Shown piece by piece: positions 23,183-31,235 of a stretch of 32,005 nucleotides of DNA. The stretch comes from a virus. The DNA lies in IMG/VR virus record IMGVR_UViG_3300031566_000230, positions 1 through 32,005 of that record; one strand, 5' to 3'. Under the pieces are notes generated by a model that ran no database searches, was not told where the DNA came from, and saw nothing but the letters and a program-made list of their open reading frames with translations. How positions within the stretch are numbered: the first letter of the stretch is position 1; every line of letters starts with the position of its first letter. Position numbers and translations under genes: made by a program.

Positions 23183-23926
23183 ATGGCAAAAGAAACATTA
23201 AAAGAAAGGCTAAAGAAAAAGAAGGAAGAACTGAAGGCTAGGAGTCAGCAGGGAGCCATCTATTTTCAGAAGGCAGACACTACAGTTCGGGTTCGTATCC
23301 TGAATATGGGTGAGGAAGAGGAGTTTATTAAGGAGGTAACTCAATTCTATTTGGGGTCAGATATTAAGGGGGTAATATCTCCTGATACTTATGGGGAACC
23401 CTGTGGAATTAACGAGGCTTATGAAGAGTTAAAAAACTCAGATGAGGATGATGAAAGAGAATTGGCAAGTAAATTCTCGCCTCGTAATAGATATCTGGCA
23501 TTCTGTGTATTTTATAAAAGTGAGAAGGGTGGGGAGATTGATGAAAACCTGAGTCCTAAATTTATCCTACTTTCATCAGGAGTTTATCAGGAAATCTTGG
23601 AAAAATACCTGGATGAGAGTGAATGGGGAGATATGACAGATCCAAAAGATGGGTATGATATTAAGATTACCCGTACTGGGTCAGGTAAAATGGATACAGA
23701 ATATTCTGTAACTCCTTGCAAGAATACCCCTACGCCTAAGGGATTTACTGGGGTCTATAACTTGGATGAAGAGGTCCGTAAGATTATGCCCAGCTATGAA
23801 AAAACCAAAGAGTATATCAATCAGTATCTTGGTTTGGATCCTGAGGATGAACCAGATGCTGGTAGGGGTAAGAAAATAATCAAGAAGAAAATAATTAAGA
23901 AAAAGAAATCAGATCTTGATTCCTAA
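23183..23926 (+). CDS. Single-stranded DNA-binding protein (gp32-like)
   Basis: A 247-residue protein with a basic N-terminus (LKERLKKKKEELKARSQQG; in gp32 this part drives cooperative binding) and an OB-type core: VRVRILNMGEEEEFIKEVTQF, FSPRNRYLAFCVFYKSEKGG, PKFILLSSGVYQEILEKYL and DGYDIKITRTGSG..TEYSVTP. The conserved aromatics fit the ssDNA-binding surface of gp32 relatives. The usual acidic tail is represented by DPEDEPDA, but it is followed by a Lys-rich stretch (KKIIKKKIIKKKK) before SDLDS, which is uncommon. It is followed at once by recA (TAATG). Confidence 0.75.
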   Translation: MAKETLKERLKKKKEELKARSQQGAIYFQKADTTVRVRILNMGEEEEFIKEVTQFYLGSDIKGVISPDTYGEPCGINEAYEELKNSDEDDERELASKFSPRNRYLAFCVFYKSEKGGEIDENLSPKFILLSSGVYQEILEKYLDESEWGDMTDPKDGYDIKITRTGSGKMDTEYSVTPCKNTPTPKGFTGVYNLDEEVRKIMPSYEKTKEYINQYLGLDPEDEPDAGRGKKIIKKKIIKKKKSDLDS

Positions 23927-26415
23927 TGATAGTTAAAAAGAAAAAACCAAAGGCTGGGATTGTATTAACTGATGCTCAGATGGCTAAGAAATATCGGGGG
24001 TCTGGGTTAGCTAGTGAGATTTCTGTAATGCCAGAGGATGCCCTCTGGATACCTTCTCGTAGTATTTATCTGAATTATACTACGGGTGGTGGGGTTCCTT
24101 ATGGGAAAATCTGTGAGATATTTGGGGGGGAAAGTTCTGGTAAATGTTGTGGTTTAAATACACGATTATTTTTACCTGATATGGGGATTATAGAAATGGG
24201 TAATTTAACTCAATTATCTAAAATTTCTACAGAATTGGGTATTGGTAAAATCACTGGGATAATTGATACTGGTACTATTAAAACAGTAAAAATTACTACC
24301 AAAGCTGGGTTTGAATTTGTTGGGGGTTATAGTAATCATAAAATTAAACTACGGGATCTAGATGGTAATTGGGAATGGCATTATATTAGAAATTTAAAAA
24401 TCGGGGATAATATACCAATAGCTTATGGTATGAATGTTTTTGGGAAATTAAAATATATTAAAGGTTATCCTTTAGATAAAGATATGGGGTATGCTTTAGG
24501 ACTATTATGTGGTGATGGCAATATAACTATAGACCATATTTCGATGACTGCTGAGAAAAAGTGTTTATCTTTATTAGAATTTTTAATACAATATTTAAAA
24601 AGGTTTAAAGTAGAAACCCAAAATCATCAAGGGGTTATTCAATCCCAAGCGGAAATACAATTAAGAAAAGGTAACTATAATTTACAAAGAAGTGGAAAAG
24701 AATTAGGAAATTGGTTAAAACATTTCCCCGAATTAATAAATAATTCCCATAATAAAAGAGTCCCTAAATTAATACTTACTTCTCCAAAAGAAACCCAAAT
24801 TGCATTTATACAGGGGTATTTTGATACTGATGGTAATTCTTCTAAAAAATCACCACAGGTCAGTGTAACTTCTGTATCAAAAGAGTTAATCCAAGATATT
24901 CAAATGATGTTATTAAATTTTGGAATAGTTAGTAATATTACTATAAAGAAAACTAGTTGGGTAAATAAAAATACAGGTAAAAAGAATAAAAGTATTACTA
25001 ATCGGTTAACTCTTCGAGGATATCAAGCTATGAAATTTAAGGATATGATTGGGTTTAGGTTAAATTATAAATTTAAGATATTATCACAAAGTCGTAGAAG
25101 GAATACTAAACCCATGTTTGAAAGTATTAAAGAGTATTCTAGTTATGATATAGTAAAACTACCTGATTATTTATTTCCTAGATTAGAAAACTTTTATAAA
25201 AATTTAATAGCCCCTAATAAATATTTGGGCTCACAGTTAAGATATTGGTTATATAATAAGGGAACTAAAAAATATAAAATTTCTGGATCTATTCCTTTAA
25301 AAAATCTTTATACCCTTTTAAAATATACACAAAATAAAGGGGATTTTGATAAGGTATTATATGACTATACACAAAGTCAATATTTTTATGACCCTATTGT
25401 TTCGATTGAATTAGAAAACCAACCAACTAAGGACATTGAAGTTAGCCCTTCTCATTCTTATATATCAAATGGTTTTATTTCACATAATACTTTGGTGGCT
25501 ATGGACTATGCTTACTCTACTCAATATCTTGGGGGTATGGTTTTTTGGAATGATGCAGAACAATCCTTTGACCCTTGTTGGGCAGAACAAAACGGATTAG
25601 ATCTAAATAAGATAATCATTTATAATGAAACCTCGATTGAAAGGATATCAGACTGGGCTGCAGACATGGCAGTAACTTGGAGATCGAAGTTAAAAAATAA
25701 TGAACCTATCTTAATCGTAACTGATTCAGTTGCTGCTCTTGATTGTGAAGAAAATATAAATTCACAACAAACAGATGCTAAAGCAGAGATGGGGAATCGA
25801 GCTAAGGCCTTTTATAAATACCTAAGGATAAGGAACCAGTTATTTTCAGATTTAGGCATAACTCTTATATTTATTAACCAACTTAGATCAAAGGTAGGTG
25901 CAACTAAATTCGAAGATCCGGATACTACCCCAGCTGGGAATGCTATGAAATTCTTTGCCCATCAGAGACTTGCCTTTTTTCAGAAAAAACAAATAACTCA
26001 GGGACTTAAGGAAAGGAAAATCTGGTTAGGCAATGAGGTATCAGTTAGGATGAAGAAGAATAAGGTTGCACCACCTCGTCCTACTTTTACTACTGAGATA
26101 TATTTTAATGCTGAGTACGGAAGAGTGGGGTTCGAGCGATACACTAATCTCGTCGAGCTATTGGTAAAGACAGGAGTCGTTAAGAGAAGGGGCAGTAATT
26201 TCTATTTCAAGGATGAAAAGCTTGCTACTAGTAAAGATAATTTTCAAGAGTTATTAGAAGCTGATGATTTGTTGAGAAGAAAACTATTGAGACGAACCAA
26301 AGTTAATACTTTGTCAGTAACTCAGGGTAAAATTAATAGGCTTAACAATAATAATATTAATAGATATCCAGTAACAATTAAAGCTCCTAGAAAAACCGAA
26401 GAAGAGGATGTTTAA
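23926..26415 (+). CDS. recA: RecA recombinase interrupted by an intein
   Basis: The 829-residue precursor contains a 448-residue intein (residues 74-521); the spliced protein would be 381 residues, normal for phage/bacterial RecA. The P-loop starts GGESSGK (67-73), and after the intein continues with T522-LVAMDYAYS, restoring GESSGKT. Then NDAEQSF (the catalytic-Glu segment), Walker B ILIVTDSVAAL (~595), and FINQLRSKVGATKFEDPDTTPAGNAMKFF, close to RecA 'INQlR.Kig....g.p.ttpGG.alkf'. RecA drives strand exchange in recombination-dependent replication. Stop/start overlap with the SSB (TAATG) and an 8-base overlap with the 5' nuclease gene link the operon. The N-terminus is Lys-rich (IVKKKKPKAG). 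Confidence 0.93.
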   Translation: MIVKKKKPKAGIVLTDAQMAKKYRGSGLASEISVMPEDALWIPSRSIYLNYTTGGGVPYGKICEIFGGESSGKCCGLNTRLFLPDMGIIEMGNLTQLSKISTELGIGKITGIIDTGTIKTVKITTKAGFEFVGGYSNHKIKLRDLDGNWEWHYIRNLKIGDNIPIAYGMNVFGKLKYIKGYPLDKDMGYALGLLCGDGNITIDHISMTAEKKCLSLLEFLIQYLKRFKVETQNHQGVIQSQAEIQLRKGNYNLQRSGKELGNWLKHFPELINNSHNKRVPKLILTSPKETQIAFIQGYFDTDGNSSKKSPQVSVTSVSKELIQDIQMMLLNFGIVSNITIKKTSWVNKNTGKKNKSITNRLTLRGYQAMKFKDMIGFRLNYKFKILSQSRRRNTKPMFESIKEYSSYDIVKLPDYLFPRLENFYKNLIAPNKYLGSQLRYWLYNKGTKKYKISGSIPLKNLYTLLKYTQNKGDFDKVLYDYTQSQYFYDPIVSIELENQPTKDIEVSPSHSYISNGFISHNTLVAMDYAYSTQYLGGMVFWNDAEQSFDPCWAEQNGLDLNKIIIYNETSIERISDWAADMAVTWRSKLKNNEPILIVTDSVAALDCEENINSQQTDAKAEMGNRAKAFYKYLRIRNQLFSDLGITLIFINQLRSKVGATKFEDPDTTPAGNAMKFFAHQRLAFFQKKQITQGLKERKIWLGNEVSVRMKKNKVAPPRPTFTTEIYFNAEYGRVGFERYTNLVELLVKTGVVKRRGSNFYFKDEKLATSKDNFQELLEADDLLRRKLLRRTKVNTLSVTQGKINRLNNNNINRYPVTIKAPRKTEEEDV
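24145..25488 (+). mobile_element. LAGLIDADG intein in the RecA P-loop
   Basis: A self-splicing protein element of 448 residues between Gly-Lys (K73) and Thr (T522) of the P-loop. The N-end is Cys74 with the C....T start, block B has GGYSNHKI (His138; Thr of TxxH replaced by Tyr), the C-terminal block F is DIEVSPSHSYISNGFISHN and ends with His520-Asn521, followed by +1 Thr. Two LAGLIDADG halves, GYALGLLCGDGN (189-199, D197) and FIQGYFDTDGN (294-304), form a DOD homing endonuclease. The intein is AT- and Lys/Asn-rich. All splice residues look intact, and it very probably spreads between RecA genes of related phages. Confidence 0.92.
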
Positions 26416-27316
26416 AAGGTTAGTTATATTTGATGGTAATCATCTTGCTTACCGAGCTTTGTATAAATTTATGAATTTAAGGACATTAGACGGTGTTAAA
26501 ACTTCTGTGATATATGGTATGCCATATATAGCAGAGAGTTTAATTCGTCGACTAGGACCGGATGAAGTTGTCGTAGTTTTTGATGGGGGTAGGAGTACTT
26601 TTAGAACAGGTCTCTTACCCTCATACAAAGCTAGGGATAAGAAGTTGGGCTTTGATGCAGAGGATTTTCATAGGATGAAGGATGAAGGTAAGAAAATATT
26701 TATGGCACTTGGTCTAAGAGTTGTTCATCAGAAGGGGATGGAAGCCGATGACCTTATTGCTATGATTGCACGAAAATATTCTCAGAGGGAATGGGAGATA
26801 GTAATTGTATCAGCTGATAAAGATTTTAACCAACTCATAATGCCACCAGTTACTGGGTTACATGGGGCGGTATCTGTTTTTAATGTGAGTAAAAATAAAA
26901 TGTATGATGATCTTAATCTTAAAAAAATTGTGGGCTATAGCGCAGCCAATTGTGTTGATTATCTGGCTCTTACTGGGGATAAGTCTGATCATATTTCCGG
27001 TTATCTTGGTGTGGGTCCTGTACGGGCTTTACAAATTATTAATACGTTTGGGGGAGTCAAGGCTTTTTTGGAATCTGAGAAAAAGTATGGGAAAATTGAC
27101 AAAGAAAAGCTCAAGGAGATCTGGAAGAGAAATAAGAAACTTATAGACCTCAAATATTTTTATCGAAAATTTCTGATGAAGGTAGCGATCCCGTATATTA
27201 ATCCTGATGCAAAATTTAACCTGAAATTATTGAAATACATTTGTGGTACCTATGAAATTAATTCATTTTTAAAACCCCAATTTTTAAATACCTTTAAAAA
27301 CTTAAGTGATGGATAA
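26408..27316 (+). CDS. 5'-3' exonuclease / flap endonuclease (FEN, T5 exonuclease-like)
   Basis: A 302-residue 5' nuclease. Acidic metal ligands: FDGNH (D9), VVFDGGRSTFR with SYKARD (D59), GMEADDLIA (E112, D114, D115), SADKDFNQL (D137, D139) and a later TGDKSDHISGYLGVGP (helix-hairpin-helix with Asp). The length and motif order match the 5' nuclease domain of bacterial PolI and T5/T4 enzymes. It removes RNA primers and flaps; the polymerase of this phage lacks such a domain, so the pair replaces one PolI. Starts 8 bases inside the recA end, and overlaps the kinase gene by 8. Confidence 0.9.
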   Translation: MFKRLVIFDGNHLAYRALYKFMNLRTLDGVKTSVIYGMPYIAESLIRRLGPDEVVVVFDGGRSTFRTGLLPSYKARDKKLGFDAEDFHRMKDEGKKIFMALGLRVVHQKGMEADDLIAMIARKYSQREWEIVIVSADKDFNQLIMPPVTGLHGAVSVFNVSKNKMYDDLNLKKIVGYSAANCVDYLALTGDKSDHISGYLGVGPVRALQIINTFGGVKAFLESEKKYGKIDKEKLKEIWKRNKKLIDLKYFYRKFLMKVAIPYINPDAKFNLKLLKYICGTYEINSFLKPQFLNTFKNLSDG

Positions 27317-27890
27317 GAAAATCATGATCTGTGGTGCGAGCGGTACCGGTAAGACAACATTGGCTAAACACATCTCTGAGTTATATGAATTACCTTATGT
27401 TACAACTTCTGCAAGCCAGCTATGGCCAAAGTACGGGTTCAATAGTCATAAAGAAGCTTTAAGGAAATGCTTAAGTGATCCTAGTATGGGGTTTATATAT
27501 CAACTTGACATCTTAACTAATAGGAGAGCTAAGTTAGATAGTCTTTCTAATTATGTAACAGATAGGAGTTATGTTGATAATATTACTTATATCCTTCTTC
27601 AGATGGGACATGGGATTACTCAAGGGAACTTGGAAATTTTTCTTAATGAATGTCAAATAGCTATGAGAGAAGTTAATGGGTTAATATTTCTTAGATGGAA
27701 TCTAGACATTGATTTTGAAGATAATGGGAAAAGGATTTTGAACAGAGTATACCATGAAATGGTGGATAATACAATGAGGTGGATATTAGATTCAAGGATG
27801 GCATTATGTCCTCTTTTGGAATTAAATATGTGGGATTTTGAAACAAGGACAGAACTCGTAGATCAATGGATAAAAAACTTATCGGATTAG
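27309..27890 (+). CDS. P-loop kinase (nucleotide or NadR-like, AAA_28 type)
   Basis: A 193-residue P-loop protein from ATG 27309 (the open frame also begins at GTG 27306). Walker A GASGTGKTTL is near the N-terminus, and YVTDRSYVDNITYILLQMGHG, resembling the D-R-S of NadR/Ttd14-like kinases, is at about 90-110. A basic and acidic helical end follows. The substrate is not evident; a deoxynucleotide or ribosylnicotinamide kinase are options, the first being more natural in this nucleotide-supply and replication block. It overlaps the 5' nuclease and gp47 genes. Confidence 0.7.
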   Translation: MDKKIMICGASGTGKTTLAKHISELYELPYVTTSASQLWPKYGFNSHKEALRKCLSDPSMGFIYQLDILTNRRAKLDSLSNYVTDRSYVDNITYILLQMGHGITQGNLEIFLNECQIAMREVNGLIFLRWNLDIDFEDNGKRILNRVYHEMVDNTMRWILDSRMALCPLLELNMWDFETRTELVDQWIKNLSD

Positions 27891-28813
27891 CAACAGGGGA
27901 TTTGCATTACCATGACTGGAAATCATTTAATGAAACATTTGAGCGCACTCAGGTTACTACTAATTTTTTGGCTAAGTTATTTAATATAGCCGATGAAAAA
28001 AATATCCCCATCTTTCATATTGGGGATTTATTTCATACTCCCAAGGGGCTTTCAACAAAGACTTTGTTTGAGTTTATGACTATGATGGCTACTGTTAGAG
28101 ATAATTATAATGTAAAAATTTATGGGATATCTGGTAACCATGATTTAGATCAGGGTGTTTCTTTGTGGGGGGCTATGTGTTTTGCCTTTCCAGATATATT
28201 TATAAATATTGATAATGGTTATCATAAATTTAATGATTTCACACTTTATGGGATTCCCTATATAAAAAGGAATGTTGGTTTGGTTAAAACTATTGATTGG
28301 ATATCAGAAGAACCGGGTAAGAAAGTTCTCCTCCTACACACAGCGCTTTATGGGGCGCCTGATCCGAGTGGATATGAGCTAGAACCCCAAAATTTACCAC
28401 GACAACTCCCCGTGCTATTTAAGGCTTTTGATTTAGTTCTAGCAGGTCATATCCATAAGCATACTGCGGTCGAAAACAATATAATAATGGTTGGAGCCCC
28501 TAATCAACAACGCAAATCTGATTCGGGTTGTCAAATGGGGTATGTGGAGATATATGATGATTTCTCAGTTAAATTTATTCCTTATAAATCTCCAGAGTTT
28601 AGGTATTACAATGAGGGAGAAGAACATGAGAATACAAACGATTTTTGGATAGAAATCCCGAAACCAAGAAAATTGAAAAAGGGGTCTGAGGCGGAATTTA
28701 GTCCAAAGATGTCAAAGGAAACTATGGCTCGTCGTTATGCAGAGGAAACAGGGATTACGAGCCCAAGGAAAATAAAAGCTTTAATCGATATTTTAAATCA
28801 AACAGAAGAGTAA
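27866..28813 (+). CDS. gp47: Recombination nuclease subunit gp47 / SbcD (Mre11-like)
   Basis: A 315-residue calcineurin-type phosphoesterase with all metal motifs: GDLHYHDW (D12, H14), IGDLFHTP (D54, H57), GISGNHDLD (N91-H92-D93), LLLHTALYG (H158) and LAGHIHKH (H195, H197). With the ATPase subunit at 29369 it would resect DNA ends to give 3' tails for RecA. The length fits T4 gp47 (339) and is shorter than E. coli SbcD. It overlaps the kinase by 25 bases, and two small genes lie between it and gp46. Confidence 0.9.
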   Translation: MDKKLIGLATGDLHYHDWKSFNETFERTQVTTNFLAKLFNIADEKNIPIFHIGDLFHTPKGLSTKTLFEFMTMMATVRDNYNVKIYGISGNHDLDQGVSLWGAMCFAFPDIFINIDNGYHKFNDFTLYGIPYIKRNVGLVKTIDWISEEPGKKVLLLHTALYGAPDPSGYELEPQNLPRQLPVLFKAFDLVLAGHIHKHTAVENNIIMVGAPNQQRKSDSGCQMGYVEIYDDFSVKFIPYKSPEFRYYNEGEEHENTNDFWIEIPKPRKLKKGSEAEFSPKMSKETMARRYAEETGITSPRKIKALIDILNQTEE

Positions 28814-29052
28814 TGAAAGTTAAATCAATTGTTATAAATACAGATGAAGGAGAAATTGAACTTGGTATTGATTTTCCGGTCCGTATGTCACAATATGCTG
28901 GTACCAGAGATAAAATAGATGAAGCTACAGGTGTTTTAATTAAAGAATTAAATGGTGTAAGATCATTTATCCTTATATCAGGCCCTCTAAATATCATAGA
29001 GGAAGGAATGGGGATTATGGATGAGTTTATTACCTCAATGATAAATACATAA
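28813..29052 (+). CDS. Unknown 79-residue protein between gp47 and gp46
   Basis: An alpha/beta protein (VKSIVINTDEGEIELGIDFP, then DKIDEATGVLIKELNGVRSFILISGPLN). Its ATG shares one base with the gp47 stop, so it is coupled to it. No family recognised. A small cofactor of the nuclease complex is possible from its place, but nothing in the sequence shows that. Confidence 0.55.
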   Translation: MKVKSIVINTDEGEIELGIDFPVRMSQYAGTRDKIDEATGVLIKELNGVRSFILISGPLNIIEEGMGIMDEFITSMINT

Positions 29053-29056
29053 TCAG

Positions 29057-29347
29057 ATGAAACAATTAACAAAAGAACAGGCGATAAAAATGTATGAATC
29101 CGAAATATGGAAGGACATGACATTAGAACAGATTGCGGAATTTCAGCTTTTTCAAAATTTACTTTGTGTTCCATTTGATAAATTTCATGAAGCGATTAGT
29201 CATGTATTAGGGCGCTCGGTGTGGACTCATGAATTTGCATTTAGAGATAATATGATTAAGGAATTTCTTGGAGAAAAACCGAAGCCGACAATGGAAGATA
29301 CCATAAATTTAATACCAGAAGATAAGCGTATAATTATAGGTATTTAA
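29057..29347 (+). CDS. Unknown 96-residue protein between gp47 and gp46
   Basis: A mainly helical protein: LTKEQAIKMYESEIWKDMTLEQIAEFQLFQNLLCVPFDKFHEAI, then LGRSVWTHEFAF and PTMEDTINLIPEDKRIIIG. This layout (a 'e.W..mt..q.a.fQl.q..Lc.PF..fh.aie.vLgRpv.tHEf' pattern) seems to recur in phages as a small conserved protein of unknown function, from memory. It starts four bases after the upstream stop. No catalytic motif is evident. Confidence 0.65.
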   Translation: MKQLTKEQAIKMYESEIWKDMTLEQIAEFQLFQNLLCVPFDKFHEAISHVLGRSVWTHEFAFRDNMIKEFLGEKPKPTMEDTINLIPEDKRIIIGI

Positions 29348-29368
29348 CTAAATAATAGAACATATAAG

Positions 29369-31189
29369 ATGATTAGATTTGGAAAAATGCAAGTCGAGGG
29401 CTTTGCTTCAATCGTCAATGAAGAATTTGATTGGGGTATAGAGGGATTGAATATTATTCAAGCCCCTAATGGGTATGGTAAGACTAAATTTATCAATGCT
29501 CTTGTTTGGTGTCTATTTGGGCAAACCCTAACTGGTGCGGTCGAGCCATGGAAACATGTTCGTCCTTCGAGCTATCGCGGTACTCGAGTCGAGCAAATAG
29601 TGTATGTGGGATTAGAGGAAATTAAAATTATAAGGTATAAAGATTTCCCTAAGCTTAAAAATTCTTTATTACTTTATATTAATGATAATGATGAACCATG
29701 GGATAGTGATAAGAAGGATATACAAAAAAAGATAGAAAAAATAATCGGATACAGTTATGAACTTTTTAAGAACAGTATCATATTTGGGCAAAAACTTAAA
29801 AGGATTATTTCGGAGACAGGCCCAAACAAAAAGAAGGTATTTGATGAAGCCTTTGAAGTACTTTATATTCCCAAAGCAAAAAAACTTGCGGAAGAGAAAT
29901 TATCGAAATTTCGGGCAGAAGAATCCAAAGCTTTAGGTAAATGGGAAATAACTGAAGAAAAGCTTAAGGGTAAACAAGCCGAGATTGGTGCTGAACAGAA
30001 AATGGTGGATAACTTTGAAGCGGATAAGGATAAGGATGTTAAAGAGATAAGATTATTAATAACCCCCATCAAGGTAGAGCGAACTAAGTTGATTGATAAT
30101 AATGATGAAGCTGATCTCCATTTACATAAATATAAACTTGAATTGGAATCATTTCAGAAGGATGCTTGGAATAATGAGGAAATTGTTAAGAAGGAGAAGG
30201 AGCTTACCAAATTGGAGGGTAAAAGGGATAGAGAATCGGAAGATGTAGAAAAGGTTCAAAAGGAAATAGGTAATTTGGAGTTTGAGATAGAGAACTTACC
30301 TGACCGTTGTTCAAAATGTGGGAAACCTTTTACTGAGGAAGATTGGAATAAGCAAGTAGATGATTTATCCGCTGAAGTGAAGATTAAGCAAAAAGCTTAC
30401 GAAGAATATACTACATCAATAAGTACTATTAAGGGGCAAATTAAAGAGCTAGATGGGGAGATTTCTAGTGCATCTAAGAACAATGAAAGTATTACTCTTT
30501 GTAATAAAGAAATTGAAAGACTAGAGGGGGTATTACAAGCTATATCCGATCTTAATAATAAGATACAAGGGCATAAGGATAATATAAATAAAATCAAGGA
30601 AAAGAAGCTTGAAAATAATATAGAAAAACTTGGCATAGAGCTATCAGGGTTACAGGCTTTAGAAAAGATTGAGGCGACTGAAGTAAAAAGAATAAGAAGG
30701 GACGTAAAAGATAATGAATGGTTGATTAATGACCCACTTTCTAATGCGGGGTTGAAGGCATTTATATTTAATGGCATGTTGGATGAGATTAATGATAGAT
30801 TGGAATTTTATACCAAATTCATTGATTTTCAGGTAGCTTTCGTAATGGATATGCAATCTGCACATAAGAATCTGGATACTTATGTCTTTCATTGGGGAGA
30901 ACCAGTTCCTTATGAGGACCTTTCTGGGGGCCAACAACAAAGGGTGGATATAGCTACTGCATTTGCTATTCACGATGTAGTTTCTGATACAAAGGAGTGT
31001 ATGTTACTTGTTATGGATGAAGTATTTGAAGGACTTGATAAAGATAATATAGAAATAATGACCGATCTAATTCAGGATAAAGCCCAGACTAAATGTCTAT
31101 ATTTAGTTACCCATCGGGCTGAGTTTAACCCTACCAATGCAAATATAATTTTGATTGATTATAGAGATGGGATTACTAGTATAGGTTAA
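29369..31189 (+). CDS. gp46: Recombination nuclease subunit gp46 / SbcC (Rad50-like ATPase)
   Basis: A 606-residue SMC-type ATPase. Walker A IIQAPNGYGKTKF (29-41), a long coiled-coil (170-450) broken by the zinc hook DRCSKCGKPF (C314, C317), then the signature LSGGQQQRVDIA (518-529), Walker B CMLLVMDEVFEGLD (544-557) and the H-loop LYLVTHRAE (H582). It works with the gp47-like protein to clip and resect DNA. The length is close to T4 gp46 (560). A short AT-rich hairpin follows the stop. Confidence 0.92.
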   Translation: MIRFGKMQVEGFASIVNEEFDWGIEGLNIIQAPNGYGKTKFINALVWCLFGQTLTGAVEPWKHVRPSSYRGTRVEQIVYVGLEEIKIIRYKDFPKLKNSLLLYINDNDEPWDSDKKDIQKKIEKIIGYSYELFKNSIIFGQKLKRIISETGPNKKKVFDEAFEVLYIPKAKKLAEEKLSKFRAEESKALGKWEITEEKLKGKQAEIGAEQKMVDNFEADKDKDVKEIRLLITPIKVERTKLIDNNDEADLHLHKYKLELESFQKDAWNNEEIVKKEKELTKLEGKRDRESEDVEKVQKEIGNLEFEIENLPDRCSKCGKPFTEEDWNKQVDDLSAEVKIKQKAYEEYTTSISTIKGQIKELDGEISSASKNNESITLCNKEIERLEGVLQAISDLNNKIQGHKDNINKIKEKKLENNIEKLGIELSGLQALEKIEATEVKRIRRDVKDNEWLINDPLSNAGLKAFIFNGMLDEINDRLEFYTKFIDFQVAFVMDMQSAHKNLDTYVFHWGEPVPYEDLSGGQQQRVDIATAFAIHDVVSDTKECMLLVMDEVFEGLDKDNIEIMTDLIQDKAQTKCLYLVTHRAEFNPTNANIILIDYRDGITSIG

Positions 31190-31214
31190 ACTTTTAGTAT
31201 TAAAAGTACTATTA
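31190..31214 (+). promoter_or_regulatory. Hairpin and TACTATTA motif after gp46
   Basis: ACTTTTA at 31190-31196 and TAAAAGT at 31201-31207 are complementary around GTAT, giving a 7-bp AT-rich hairpin directly after the gp46 stop. TACTATTA begins on its last base (31207-31214), 21 bases before the next ATG. A terminator/promoter pair at a transcript boundary is possible, but the stem is weak and lacks a T-run. Confidence 0.35.
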
Positions 31215-31235
31215 TTAATTAAACACCTTAGGGCC

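Noticed and set aside
24148-24150. Second Cys (residue 75) as the first residue of the intein
   Set aside because: It would leave GKC-T in the P-loop, without the Thr or Ser after Lys, and would shift the Cys-to-Thr spacing of the splice block from the usual six.
28755-29174. 139-residue minus-strand open frame across the gp47-gp46 spacer
   Set aside because: It lies opposite three plus-strand frames with recognisable or tightly coupled genes, and its Ser/Ile/Pro-rich sequence looks like an antisense shadow.
30397-30973. Minus-strand frames of about 100-126 residues inside the gp46 gene
   Set aside because: They are antisense to the gp46 coiled coil and ATPase motifs, have Leu/Ser-rich low-complexity content and no own ribosome sites.
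31190-31207. Rho-independent terminator after gp46
   Set aside because: The 7-bp stem is only A-T rich and lacks a following T-run.
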